DNA from: Nipponacmea schrenckii
Lineage: Eukaryota > Mollusca > Gastropoda > Lottiidae
NCBI GenBank assembly: GCA_030562195.1
Contig: JAUJPP010000012.1
Coordinates: forward strand, 1,302,001 to 1,366,000
Direction: 5' to 3'
Length of the DNA stretch: 64,000 nt
Shown here: positions 14,401 through 26,150 of the stretch, piece after piece
Numbering within the stretch: the first letter of the stretch is position 1
How the letters are laid out: each line of letters begins with the position of its first letter
Position numbers and translations under genes: made by a program
Notes under the pieces: model-generated
The model's input: only the letters and a program-made list of their open reading frames with translations
Database searches by the model: none
What the model was told of the DNA's origin: nothing

Positions 14401-16045
14401 TCAATAATCATATTTATTACAACATACTTTTTAACATACAACACAGACACCCATATATTCAGTAAAAAACAATCTAAAACTACTTGTTAATAAAATAATA
14501 TACTAGACTAAATATATTACACAAGTTGAATATAGTTTGGATCAGGTTTAATACACAATGTAGGTGTTTCCTATAATCTTTTATGTCAAAACTCACAAAA
14601 ATTGTTTAGACTGAACATATATATTACAAAGAGAAATGGTTATATATGAAAGGATAGAAGATAGAAAGGAAGAGACATATTAAGCTACATCAAACCTTAT
14701 TCTACAGTTTTCAAAATGCAGAAAATTATGTTTCTGTTGCACCTTATTGAATACAATGTGCATCCAACTGAGCAATAATTATTCTATTTCCAAATATTTA
14801 GACAGTATGAAATAAGGTTTGGTGTTGCCATGATCATAGCAACAGAGAAACCACAATAATTACACCTTGAAAACTTTATTTACAACATGGGATTAAATGG
14901 AAGAAGTTTTAAATTCAACAAGAGAAATAAATAGTTAACAGATATCAGTTATCTTTTATAACTTTTAAGTTTTTACCATATTATCTCTTATACTTCATTA
15001 GTTTACATAATTCAATTAATAAGTTGAAACTTTTTTATTTCCTTAAAATTGCATTATTTTCATTCAAAATATCAGATAGAATCAAGCATTAGTTACCAAA
15101 ATTATTTAGCAAATAAAAAAAGGTATATATTACTTTATACACACGTGGCAGGTAAAATTACTAGCAGTTATTCTTTAGTAAAGTAGAAGAAAAATATTAT
15201 ACTCTTACTATCTAAAATTATGTTCAATTTTCTTATTCTTATTTAAATAATCCAGTTTTTGTACTAAACTATGTTTTTTATATAAATGGATTAAAAGATG
15301 AATCTTATTTTAAAATCATATTTCATAATCATTAACAACAAAATAAAATAATGGTTTTTAAACAAAAATGATGGCATGATCACTTTGCATGTTAAAGTTT
15401 CATTATATATTGTAAAGTAGATAAAAACATAATTATACTCTTGCATAGAGTTTCCTTAATTATATTTAGTCCCTTGACTCATTTAATCTTATCAAAATAG
15501 AAGTCATCCCAGCACGTTTATCTAGAAATCATCCCAGCATGTTTATCTAGAAATCATCCCAGCATGTTTATCAATATTGTTGGGAGTGATTCCACAGCAG
15601 TGTATCCAGAACTTAGATAATAGTGTATGTGAAGTTTATATATCTTACAGGTGTTTGGTTTTACCCTTACTCCATCTTTAAATGTCTTAGTCTATGACAA
15701 ATTATGTCTCATACCATATAGCAAAGAATTCAGCAATTGATTGTATTGTACACTAAGAAATACAGCTAATCAGAACCCTTGGCAGAAAGCCAGTAAACAT
15801 TATGGCTTAACTGTATTCACTAGTGTACAATCCAATGACATTGTTGCCGTGCCTAGCGCTGCCAAAGTATAAGACACAGTTTGCTGTAGCTTGACAATGT
15901 GTATTTCTTAGTAAACATTGAAAACACAAGTAAAACTGATATAAGGGTATGATCAGTCAAAAAGTCACTTGTAAATACAATATTATATAACACTGGCAGT
16001 GATTGGCTATAGCACTGTTTTAAAACCTTCATTGATTGGTCAAGT
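11451..16045. other. AT-rich intergenic DNA, no gene seen
   Basis: No recognisable protein or RNA gene. Short open frames at 12438-13166 have no family signature and no credible splice context. A 25-bp motif (ATCATCCCAGCATGTTTATC) occurs three times in tandem at about 15502-15573. The right end presumably contains the 3' UTR of the minus-strand cyclin gene that stops at 16046, but I could not place its poly(A) site. Confidence 0.55.
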
Positions 16046-19000
16046 TTAAATGTCTTCATTTTTTATCGTCTTTACTTTAGCAACTTCATGGAATACTCTG
16101 AAAATCACAAAGCAAAACATAATAAAACTGATACAGCTTGTTCTTTTCAAAGGCCCATTTTTATTCTTTGTATTGCAAGATTACATTCCACACTGTAAAT
16201 CGAAAAAAATCAAAAAAGACTGCATAAAGATATTTTTGTTATGCCATCGCTGCCATCCATAAAACACTATTTGACTATTTAGAACCAATCAGCTAAATCT
16301 TACATCCAATTACTCACTTAATTGTCATTAGTTGATCATACTGTGACATTTTGACTGGCAGATCATTATGAAATAAAATGTTAGTGGTAAAGAAATGGGA
16401 AGGAGACAATAGAAAGAATGTGTCTGACAGGTAGAATACTAAAACACCATACTTACGTGTGGGAATATTTGGAGATAATTGTGGTAAGATTTTTAGGTGG
16501 TGATGTGATGAAGGTGTTTAATTTACAAACTAATGGTAATAAATCATCTATTTTGTATGTACTAAAATACTCTAATGTCCTTGTCTACAATAAAACAAAT
16601 GTTAAAAATAAAACCTTCAAAATTCTATTTTTGTCACTGTTTTATTTTCCATAACTTATCAGATCATCAACTAAATCAATGTAGGAACCTTCAAATGAAT
16701 GTTTCAGTTCTGCATTTCAGCACATTAGAGAATGAATAAAAGCTAGAACTTTGCATAGGAGAATTATTCTTCATAACTTGTTTCAAACTTACCCACTGTC
16801 CTTCATTTTTCATTCTGCGAGCTAAATGTAGGGCAGCAGCAGCTATTTTAGATTCTCTAACTGATATTAAACTATAATCCATTAGAGACATTTCTAGTAT
16901 ATATCTAGCTAATGTTAATGTCTTCATTTCAGCTCTTATACACTGGAATAGACAATTTAATTCACTCAAAATTATGATAATTTAGCTGACAAAGAGTTTG
17001 GGAATAAACAAAATATTAATCCAGATCACTCAATTGAAAGAAATTTGTTAAAGACTCAGAATTTCCATTCATATTCTGTGTTTGATTTGGGCAATGAAGT
17101 TGGCAGTTTATGTCCACACTTTCAAAGTTATTTGAAATCTTGCAATATCACCAGTTGATGACCTGTTTTAGGCAATATACCTTTGTCTGTTTAAAATTCA
17201 TGTCAACTGGCAAACAAAGAAAAGCCACTGAGAACTCAGCTAGAGGTCAAATGGTTTTACCCTACTAGAAATATACTGTAAATAACTAACCTTGGCATAT
17301 CTCCTGAGATATCTATATGATAAAGGCATACCAAGATCAAACCCAATAGTTTTTAATAGGTTTCTCTCCATTTCTAAGAATTCTTTCCTATTATATGCAT
17401 CATCACAAATATATAGAAAATCTTCAATCAATGGTGGACATCGTTCCTAAGTTAAACAAACATTTCATTGAATTTTAACACATTACCCAGAAAAAATACA
17501 AAAATAAACTGACTTCTAGGAATGAAAGAAGTAGGATTCAGAATGCGTTTAACATGCTCTTAAAATACCTTATATACCAGGGGTGTAGTAACCTGCATTA
17601 AAAAGAAAGGTAATATTTTACTACTTACATCAAATTTACAGGCTACAAACAAGGCAGAAGCGCCAATTAACTGTAACATTTCCTTTGGTGTTTCTTTAAT
17701 CGAGAGATAGGTATCAACTAATTTGACACCTAGATACAAGGTCTCGTGATTTAACTCAAAATTTTCCTGTACTTCCACCAACCAATCAACTAATATACAC
17801 CTCATATTGGATGTCAGTTGAGCTTGACGGGTCATGTAGGGTTCCAACTGAAACTTCTCCTGTAAATAGTATCATAACATTATTAGTTCATGACTCATAT
17901 CAAATCATTTCTATTAACTTCAGTAGAAACACAGACTGAAAGCTGTCTGAAGATAATTACTTATCAAATATCAGTAAGAACACAGGCTAAAATGGACCAG
18001 TTGTGCGAAGATGGCATAATGTCAATACAACTAAACATGTCCAGGTTCAGTTAAAATATATAGCTGTTTAAATACTTCTGTTCTCAGAAAGATCATCATA
18101 ATAATTCAACTTCAGAAGATAATAAATCAAAACCTTACCTCTCTTTCCATGTAATATCTAAATATATCTTTAGCATAATTTCCACATTGAACAGGATCAG
18201 TTAGATTCTCTTTATCAATGTCATCAACATCATCAGGTACCTGGAAAACACAAACAAAATAAACAACTCGAAACAGAAATAAACATTTTCTTGTGGCAGT
18301 CTGGGTGCAGATGTCATTAGACAACAATTCCAGTTTAGCATTCCTGATTCAGAATATAAGCTTGCTGAACAAAGCTAGTCCTTATGAAGAATCAAACAGT
18401 ACAAGTTATAACAATACTAAAACAGAAAAAAAACTTATAAATACCGGTACCATACCTTTTCTTCAAGTACATCTTCTAGTTTAGTTTTTTCTAGGTCCAA
18501 TAAACTATATAATATAACATATTACAATGAATATTACTTAATCTATAGTTTAACACTAATCTGATCAAGTTTTATGACTATCAATTGGACAATGGCAACT
18601 AATTTTATAATTAAAATCCCAGTACAAGTAATAAGCAAATATATTGAATAGAAATTAATCCATGAATGCATTTCATTTCAATTTCCAAACCAAGTCAATT
18701 AATTGTGGGACAGCCAAACCTAGTAAGGCTAAGGCTATAATATTGCTCTACTTTGGGTTTGAATTCCCACAACAGACTTACCTAACATCTGAAGGCTGTG
18801 ATTCTTGTGATGCTGTAACAAACGAACTGTCGTTACTGTTGTTACTATCTTGTGATGATTTTAGTGAGTCTTGTGATAAACTAATAGACGAAGAACTCTT
18901 CTCGACTTTCTTGGATTTCTTAAGTTTAATTTCTTTAGTTGGTTTAACGACAGGTTTAATAATCACTGATCCTTTCTTTATTCCTATTTTGGAATTGGTA

Positions 19001-20331
19001 TTTAAGTCTTTCAGTGCCTTAAAAGAAATTATAAGTAAAGAATGAGATTTTATGATAAGGGTTTTTCATGAGAGATTGTGGAATTACAGTTAAATTGTAG
19101 AGAATACAAAGGAAAATTCATAACATTAACACAAATAGCAGTTTGAAATCATGCCTGTCCATAAATATCTATCCCTGGTGCTGGTATATTTGTGCTTGTT
19201 TACTATTTCTTTTTGCAAATATAATAAACAACTTTAATGATGATCATCTCGCATAAAATGGTATAGAAATATCACTTAAAAAGAAACTTGTTCAAAACCA
19301 TTTTGCAAGAATGATAACGTTTAGTTCCCGATACCAGACAACTCGTCTACAAGTCGCTTTGAAAGAAAAGAATAGAAGGAACCTAGATTCCTGTGAGTAC
19401 ACAAGATGCAATTTCCTTAAATTAGGTTGAACTTATAAACTTAAACTTACATTAGTAAGATCACCACAAACTGGCCTACGCTTCATTGTAGGATCTGAAA
19501 GGTTATCCCCCTGTCTCTTTATACCAGGTATCTGAAAAAAAAAATAAATATTTATTAAAAAATACTGCAGTACTGATACCGTACCTAAAATATGGTAAAT
19601 GACTTGAGTTAAGGCATTAAGAAAAGGTAAAACAATGGCTTAGAATTTCCAGTGTTACTATAGTATCAGTAAACCTCAGAAAATAATTTGTTTGTTGGGT
19701 AAGGAAGTGATGACCTTATCTTGTATGTTAGTAATAGTAGGCAACATAAGAACATTTCTTTCAAATTATTGATAGCCTAACCAGCTGCGCCATCAGGGTG
19801 GGGTCCACAGGGGCTGATGAACATTTAGTTCGCGATCTTGGTGCTTCGAAGATCAAAAATATATTCTCTGCGCTTTTCTTTTTCAAAAATTTCCTGAGGA
19901 AGGGGAGAATCAGAACAAAAGATTAGGGCCCCAGGTCCAGTACCAACATTTGGTTTTTGTCTAGAATCTAATGTAATGTTATTTTATTTCAAGGCTGTGA
20001 CTCAAAAAGGTAAGGCCCTAATTCAAACTTAATTCAAATAATCGAAAATTAACCCTGTAGGTGCCTAGTTGCTGGCTAGCCCTTCAACAAATAGAACTAG
20101 GTCTACTAGATCTAGATCTACAGTACGGTACATAGATCTAATGTAGGCTAGCCTAGGGAAGAATAAAAAAAATTCAAAATTGCTAAAAAATTAAGGCCGA
20201 AAACATAATATATCAAAGTATCATGAAACTCTTGAGCTACGTTATATTTGAATTAACATACAACTGACCTGATCGGCATGGGGTTTCATTTTCTTCTCCG
20301 CCAACCCAATCCGCTTTCTTCCATTCATCAT
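16046..20331 (-). CDS. CCNB3: Cyclin B3, complete ten-exon gene
   Basis: A mitotic cyclin that would activate a cyclin-dependent kinase in G2/M or meiosis. The coding exons, in order, are 20269-20331, 19451-19531, 18782-19017, 18456-18504, 18139-18240, 17629-17859, 17291-17446, 16793-16942, 16457-16584 and 16046-16097. All introns are GT-AG, phases agree throughout, and the sum is 1248 nt (415 codons plus stop). Residues 40-48 (RPVCGDLTN) sit where B3 cyclins carry the destruction box, and a KEN sequence is at 153-155. The first cyclin fold starts near MRCILVDWLVEVQ (196-208), followed by ENFELNHETLYL, a B3 hallmark. The C-terminal fold runs over exons 7-10 with MKTLTLARYILE and SKYSH. Residues 49-126 are a Lys/Ser-rich linker. 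The start is the first of two adjacent ATGs. The destruction box has Cys where Phe or Leu is usual. I am confident of the family and the exon model. Confidence 0.93.
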
Positions 20332-20539
20332 TTTTGCAGAAGAAATTTTCAAATCGGTATGTCCAAGTCAGGATCTTTGAATTCCTTCGTTACAGCTGCA
20401 TAAATATCAAACTATTTATCAAATATCTGTTTAATGGATATCAACTCATTTGCAAAACCCCTTTTTTTAAACAATTTATATACAAAATGTAAGAAAATTA
20501 AATGAAAACAAACCTTGTTTACAAATTTCATCCACGCCA

Positions 20540-20620
20540 CAGTCCTGCTTCAGTAGTTTGAAATTCGCACATTTTACTTGCTGTTGATTGGTTGGAATTC
20601 GATCGCTAACCAATCAAATG
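20540..20620 (-). promoter_or_regulatory. Candidate cell-cycle promoter of cyclin B3 (CCAAT pair plus CHR-like site)
   Basis: About 225-285 bp upstream of the cyclin ATG there are two CCAAT pentamers in opposite orientation (20587-20591 and 20610-20614), a TTTGAA hexamer (20557-20562) about 25 bp away, and a TGACGTGA CRE-like word at about 20619. Paired NF-Y CCAAT boxes next to a CHR element (TTTGAA) are the known layout of G2/M gene promoters in animals. The transcription start is not known, and a 5' UTR intron is possible, since an acceptor-like TTTATGCAG lies between here and the ATG. Confidence 0.35.
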
Positions 20621-20699
20621 ACGTGAAATAATCCTAGCGGCACTGAAATGTAACATCTAGCCAGGAAAAGATAACTCGTATTGAAATAACTGTGTATTC

Positions 20700-21389
20700 T
20701 ACTCTTTGTTTATCGTAGACGCTCAAATCAACAATTACCTCTTAATTACATAATTAATCACAATGGACTCGGAAAATTTGAGTTCATTATATCTGTAAGG
20801 AGTGTTACATGATTAATGAAAGATAGACAGCCGTTTCTATGCACAATGCAAATAAAACATAATTAAAACTTCATTGGTACTGTTGAAATTTGCACCCATG
20901 TAGTTAAGGACATTTTTTACTTAGTGGTTTAGTGGATTCGAGATGCGGAAAATCCCAAGTTTTTGGTGCCTAGTTTTTCTGATCTAAACAATATTTATTG
21001 AATAAAAATTTACATATATCAGTTACAATGATTACACATAAATTGGATTCGGAAAAAAAGGACTTGTGGTAATCTGCATCCTTTTGAAGCATTACAAGCA
21101 TAGAATTGAGAGCAAAGGAAGTGTCAGATAGTCGTGAATTTGATCGCCGTCATGTGTTTCGGGTCGCCAACGTGAAAAGCCACAGTCACTCGGTCGAATA
21201 TATGAATAAATTTATTGAGCGATTTAATGTCAGATGGTAATCATAGTAGGCCTAGATAAAGTTAGAAAACTAAGAACAAATGAATAAAGAGCGTGGATGA
21301 TAGTAGCTAACAAGCCAAGTGAGTTTATTATGTAGATCATAATGTCAATAAATCAAAAATAAAATATAGATATATATAGGCCTATATAT
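20700..21389. other. Intergenic DNA between the cyclin promoter and the retroelement nest
   Basis: No gene is recognised. The stretch holds no clear repeat unit and has slightly higher GC around 21115-21200. It ends at the A-rich 3' end of a minus-strand LINE. Confidence 0.5.
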
Positions 21390-21514
21390 TTTTTTTTATA
21401 AACCGTATTTTATTCACAAGGAAATCGATTGGGCAACAGGCTAATAGCCTAAATAAGCCCTCTCGAAAAACATATTTAAAAATTAAACATCATGTAATAA
21501 TGGAAATAATAATG

Positions 21515-21547
<33 letters not shown>

Positions 21548-21811
21548 TATATACACTATGTACAAGGTGTACACAAAAATTATATACAAATAAGGATTGT
21601 GCTACCCTCACAAAAATGGTGTATAGAAGGTTATAATGAATTATATAGAGATGTTGAACCGTTTGGAAAGATTGAGAAAAGAGTGAACATGTTTAAAGAT
21701 AGAAATAAATTCAGTGGTGTTATGAGAGCCGTATAGAAGAGAATGTATGTTTTTTTGGTGATCAGATAGATGAGTTATAGATTTGTTGTTGGCATCCAAA
21801 TGTAAGGAGCA

Positions 21812-22705
21812 GTGAAGTTTTCTACTGTCGGAAAGTGCGAAGCCGCCATAGAGAAGATGTCAATTGAAATTTTGCGACTCTCGGATCAAATCAATGACTT
21901 AACCAAGAAACTATCTGCGGTCTCAGGTCCGATACCAGTTCCAGTTCCCACTGTTAAACCTACTCAACCTATAAATTTTGATAAAGTTAATGAACTTATA
22001 AAGAAGCAAAACCTTAAGAAGTCAACTAAAGCCATTAAGAAAACTCATGATTTTACAACTCGGCCCATTCGAAGATCCATCGCGTGTGCCGAAACCTTAG
22101 TCATTGGAAGTTCTCTCGTGAAGTCCCTTTCTTCGTTACGACTATCAGACAACTTAGGACAATTATGTGTCATCGATACCAACAGTGGATCGACAATTAG
22201 CGAACTTAAACCGAGATTATTACAATTACTTGGTGAAGCTACGTCTATCAAAAACATTGTGCTCTCTGTCGGAGGAAATGACATAAGCAAGAAATTAGCA
22301 ACTTTTCAACAATGTGTAAATGACTATAAGAATTTACTGAAGGAACTACTAACTAACTATAATATATTTGTATGCTCTGTAATCCCTCGAATTAATCCTT
22401 TTAATTTCCAGATGCGGTGCCTAAAATTTAACTATTTTCTACGGCAGTTTTGTCATGACAATAGATGTCATTATATTAATATTTACGATTCTTTCATTTG
22501 TAGGTCCCCTCGTGAAGTTTTGGTGCAAGATGGTGTTCATTTAAATAATTTTGGAACTAATATTTTATCTCATATCATTGTAGATTCGGTTGTCAGACAG
22601 AATAGAAAATCTAATCCTTTTATTTATCCTTTAAGGTATAACCCAAAGGCATTAAATTGTATTTTAAATTCACTTTCAGCCACATCCAGACGTCTATCTT
22701 ACTAA
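21812..22705 (+). CDS. LINE ORF1 with SGNH/GDSL esterase domain (5'-truncated)
   Basis: An uninterrupted frame of 297 codons with no ATG at its start; the first in-frame ATG is near 21857. Residues 10-35 are heptad-like (IEILRLSDQINDLTKKL), probably a coiled coil for trimerisation. Residues 50-90 are basic. From residue 95 it is an SGNH hydrolase: block I IGSSLV (Ser101 as candidate nucleophile, with the usual GDS Asp replaced by Ser), block III GGND (154-157) and block V DGVHLN (Asp240, His243). Esterase-bearing ORF1 proteins of CR1 elements bind RNA and may act on lipids during retrotransposition. The open frame contrasts with the broken ORF2 downstream, which begins 20 bp after its stop. 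Confidence 0.85.
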   Translation: MKFSTVGKCEAAIEKMSIEILRLSDQINDLTKKLSAVSGPIPVPVPTVKPTQPINFDKVNELIKKQNLKKSTKAIKKTHDFTTRPIRRSIACAETLVIGSSLVKSLSSLRLSDNLGQLCVIDTNSGSTISELKPRLLQLLGEATSIKNIVLSVGGNDISKKLATFQQCVNDYKNLLKELLTNYNIFVCSVIPRINPFNFQMRCLKFNYFLRQFCHDNRCHYINIYDSFICRSPREVLVQDGVHLNNFGTNILSHIIVDSVVRQNRKSNPFIYPLRYNPKALNCILNSLSATSRRLSY

Positions 22706-22724
22706 TTGTTTTAAACCATATAAT

Positions 22725-25322
22725 ATGTATAACTTTTTAAAAGAGCGGGGTCTTCATATTGGTCACTTAAATGTTTGCCATGCGGTAAATAAAAAGACTC
22801 AAATTTGCCAACTTATTTCAAATTTTGACATTTTTGGTTTATCTGAAACTCACCTAAAGTCGTTTGTACCAACTAAATATTTCAGTACTCCAGGTTTTCA
22901 CTTGCCATTTCGAAAAAATAAGTGTAATAATAGTTCAGCTGGACTTCTACTTTTTGTAAAAGAACATTTAAATTGTAGGAGACGGAGAGATTTAGAATCG
23001 CTTGATATAGAAGCAATTTGGATTGAAATAAATCTCACTAAACATAAACACTTATTAATATGTTGCATTTATAGGCACCCGAATTCTAATAAATGCTGGT
23101 TAGACTCATTTGCTAAAATGACTAAAAAGGTTTGGAACGAAAATAAAGAAATTATTGTGTTAGGATATAAAATATTGATGTGTCAAATGGAAAAAATTCA
23201 AATTGGAATAATTTACTGTCTTTATATAGTTTAAAACAAATTATAAAAGTTCCTACTCGAGTTACTAAAACATCTTCCATGTCCATGTTCCATCTTTCAT
23301 GTTATCGTTTCGAATGAAAGTAATATAACTGAAGTTAATGTCCCGGTATATGGTTTATTTGATCACTACCCAACTTGTATTACCTGAAATAAAGAAGGCG
23401 CAAATATTCCAAAACCTAAGCATGTTAATATTTACTACCGGAGTATGAAACATTTTGATGTAGGTTTATTTAATAATGATCTTGCAACAGCCCCTTTTGA
23501 TAAAATTTATACTAAATCTGACCCCAATATTGCGTTAGAATCTTGGTATAATAGTATCCAGCCAATAATGGATACCCATGCACCATTAAAGTTAAAACGT
23601 GTCAAAAATGAAATAAAGTCACCCTGGTTAGACTCTGAAATTTTAAAATTAATGCGCATAAGAGACGGGTTGAAAAAGAAAGGCAAAGATGATGAATATC
23701 GGAAGTGTAGAAATTTGGTCATTAAAATGATCGATAAAGCCAAAAAGCAGTTTAACATAAAACTTGCTTCAGATCAGAAAAACTCAAAACATATCTGGAA
23801 AGTTATCAACTCCTTAACTAATAAGGCTAATAATTCAACTAATCTGATTCCTTTAGAACCCGAGGTAGTCAATGATCATTTTTCAAATATTGCATCCAAA
23901 TTGATTAATCAAAAGCATTTTCATAGAAACACTGATAAAAGTTATTACGTAAATAAAATAGAAGAATTTGTCACTTCTAAGTTAAATTCTAATGAAGAAT
24001 GTTCGATTCCCTACATTAACAAATATGACGTTTTTAAACAGTTGTCTTCGTTAAATGCATCCAAAAGTGCTGGTTTAGATAAATTAAATCCCCTATTTCT
24101 CAAATATGGTGCTTTTACGTTAAGTGGTCCTTTGACACATATATATAATCTATGCATTGATGCAAATATATTTCCTGATAAATTCAAAGAAGTAAAAGTT
24201 TTACCACTGTATAAATCCGGCGCTAAATCTGATCCTAATAATTATAGACCAATTTCTGTATTATCTAGTGTATCTAAACCACTTGAAAGACATTATTCAA
24301 AACATATAAATAATTTCTTAAATAATAATAAGTTATTGTATTCGCACCAATCTGGTTTTAGGTCTAATAGTTCTTGTCAAACAGCTCTGACTAACATAAT
24401 TGAAATCTTTATATTAATGATTTGTCATTGCATATTAACTCTAACTGTGATCTTTTTGCGGATGATACTACGATTTATACTTCTGGTAAATCGGTTACTG
24501 ACATACAATTAAAATTGCAAGAAGATACTGATGCAATCTTAAACTGGTGTGTTCCTTTAATGTTATGTAATGATTTTAAATGAAAATAAGACCAAATGTA
24601 TGTTAATTACAACTTCTCAAAAAAGAAAATATTCATCAGATTTATCAATTGAACTTAATAATCAATTTATTGAACAAGTTGAAAACTTTAAATTACTAGG
24701 TGTTACTGTGAATCAAAATCTCTCATGGACTCCGCACGTAAAGTTCGTTGCTAAAATTTTAAATACTAAGTTATTTCAACTGCGACAGTTAAGAAAGATC
24801 ATGCCTGAAAAAAAAAAGATCTATTTTTTATAAATGTCACTTTCAACCATATTTGGATTATTGTTCAACTCTTTGGGATTCGAACGACATTTCATCGGCC
24901 GATATTTTACACAGGCAACAAAAATTGCTTTTAAATTAATTCTTGGTTCTAAGTATAATACTGATTTGTCACTGAATCTTAAAAGGCTTAATATTTTTGA
25001 CATTAGAACCAGGCATAATTTTAATTCGTATAAATTTATGTATAAAACTCTGAACAACTTGTCTCCTTCCTACCTTTCAAGCCTCTTTAGCTATAAACAG
25101 ACGCCTTATTCTAGCATAAATTCAAAACTTGTGGTGCAAAAACCACGAATCAATTTGATGAAACAAAGTATTAAATACAAAGGATCAATTTTATGGAATG
25201 GTCTAGACGAAAATATTAAATCAGCATCAGATTTTAAGACTTTTCGAAGGATGATTCTTGGTAATCTTTCATTAACAAAAGCATACTTCCTGTTACACGG
25301 GTATTCTTTTCACCAACCATAG
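22725..25322 (+). pseudogene. LINE ORF2 (endonuclease-RT), frameshifted, RT core deleted
   Basis: Pieces in order are an apurinic-type endonuclease start (22725-23234: HLNVCHAVNKK, GLSETHLK, CCIYRHPNS), the endonuclease C-terminus and linker (23445-23900), RT fingers (to about 24400: SAGLDKLNPLFLKYG, NNYRPISVLSSVSK), a fragment with FADDTTIY in another frame (24415-24545), then 24570-24833 and 24834-25322 (thumb and C-terminal WNGLDENIKSASDFKTF). Between TALTNIIE and YINDL about 300 bp are missing, removing the first catalytic Asp region and the PQGSVLGP motif. At least four frame changes are needed. It cannot encode an active enzyme. Confidence 0.85.
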
Positions 25323-25696
25323 GCTTACTTGCTGATGGCTATCTTAACAATTGTGTTTCTCCATGATTTAATGATTTAAGTAATTTATTAATTTTATTTT
25401 TCCCTTTCTCACAGATATATCACCACCAACAATTCTATTTTGGCCTAACTTGAACCATTTTGAAAATCTAAATTATTACTGTCGGGGGATGAGTAAACAT
25501 CCTTAAAGCTGGTCTTGAGCATGGACAAATCCTACCTCCCCCTCCATAGAAAATAAGAACATAAAATGGAGTAGGGCTGGGTAGCCCGCTCGCAGTACTG
25601 ACGCTTTGGCAATTCTTTTTTTTTTTTTTTTTATATGTATGTTTTGATGTCTGATCGTCTCATGCAGATGTACTTGTCTATTCCTTGGTTTTTGTG

Positions 25697-26150
25697 GTCA
25701 TGTACTTGATCGCAGACAGATGAATCTGTCCATTTTATACACATGTACTTGTGTATTTTAAAACTAATTGTACGTTGAAATGATATATGGTTTTTGCTGT
25801 CATGTACTTGATCGCCGGAAGATAAAACTGTCCATTATTTACACATGTAATTGTGTATTGTAAAATAAATTGTACGTTGAAATAATACGTGATTTTTTGC
25901 GGTCGTGTGCATGGCCGCGGGAGCTATGTATTACATTCATTTTATGAACAAATTGTTGGTTGAAAATCTGTCCATTACATGCACATGTACTTGTGTATTT
26001 TTAAACAAATTGTACGTGAAGTATTGTATATTTATTTTGTGGTCATGTACTTGATCGCCGGAACATAGTTCTGTCCATTTGATACACATGTACTAGTGTA
26101 TTTTTAGTATTTCAGACGAATTGTATATTGAGATATTATGTATTTTCGAT
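25697..26150 (+). repeat. Tandem repeats in the CR1-like LINE 3' UTR (4 units, about 100-130 bp)
   Basis: Four diverged units in tandem, each built on TCATGTACTTGATCGC, then CTGTCCATT, then ACACATGTACTTGTGTATTT and AAATTGTACGTTGAAAT. The third unit differs most. They lie between the ORF2 stop and the AT-rich 3' terminus, where CR1-group and other LINE 3' UTRs sometimes carry repeats that the RT may recognise. A short T-tract and the word ATGTACTTGTCTATTCC precede them. Confidence 0.8.

Noticed and set aside
18662..19045. Plus-strand open frame of 127 codons
   Set aside because: It is antisense to cyclin B3 exon 3 (18782-19017), whose splice sites and phase fit the minus-strand gene.
19810..19870. 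CTGATGA followed by possible stem sequence, considered as a hammerhead ribozyme
   Set aside because: No GAAA core at a proper distance and no third stem. Other CTGATGA hits (31886, 60170) also fail.
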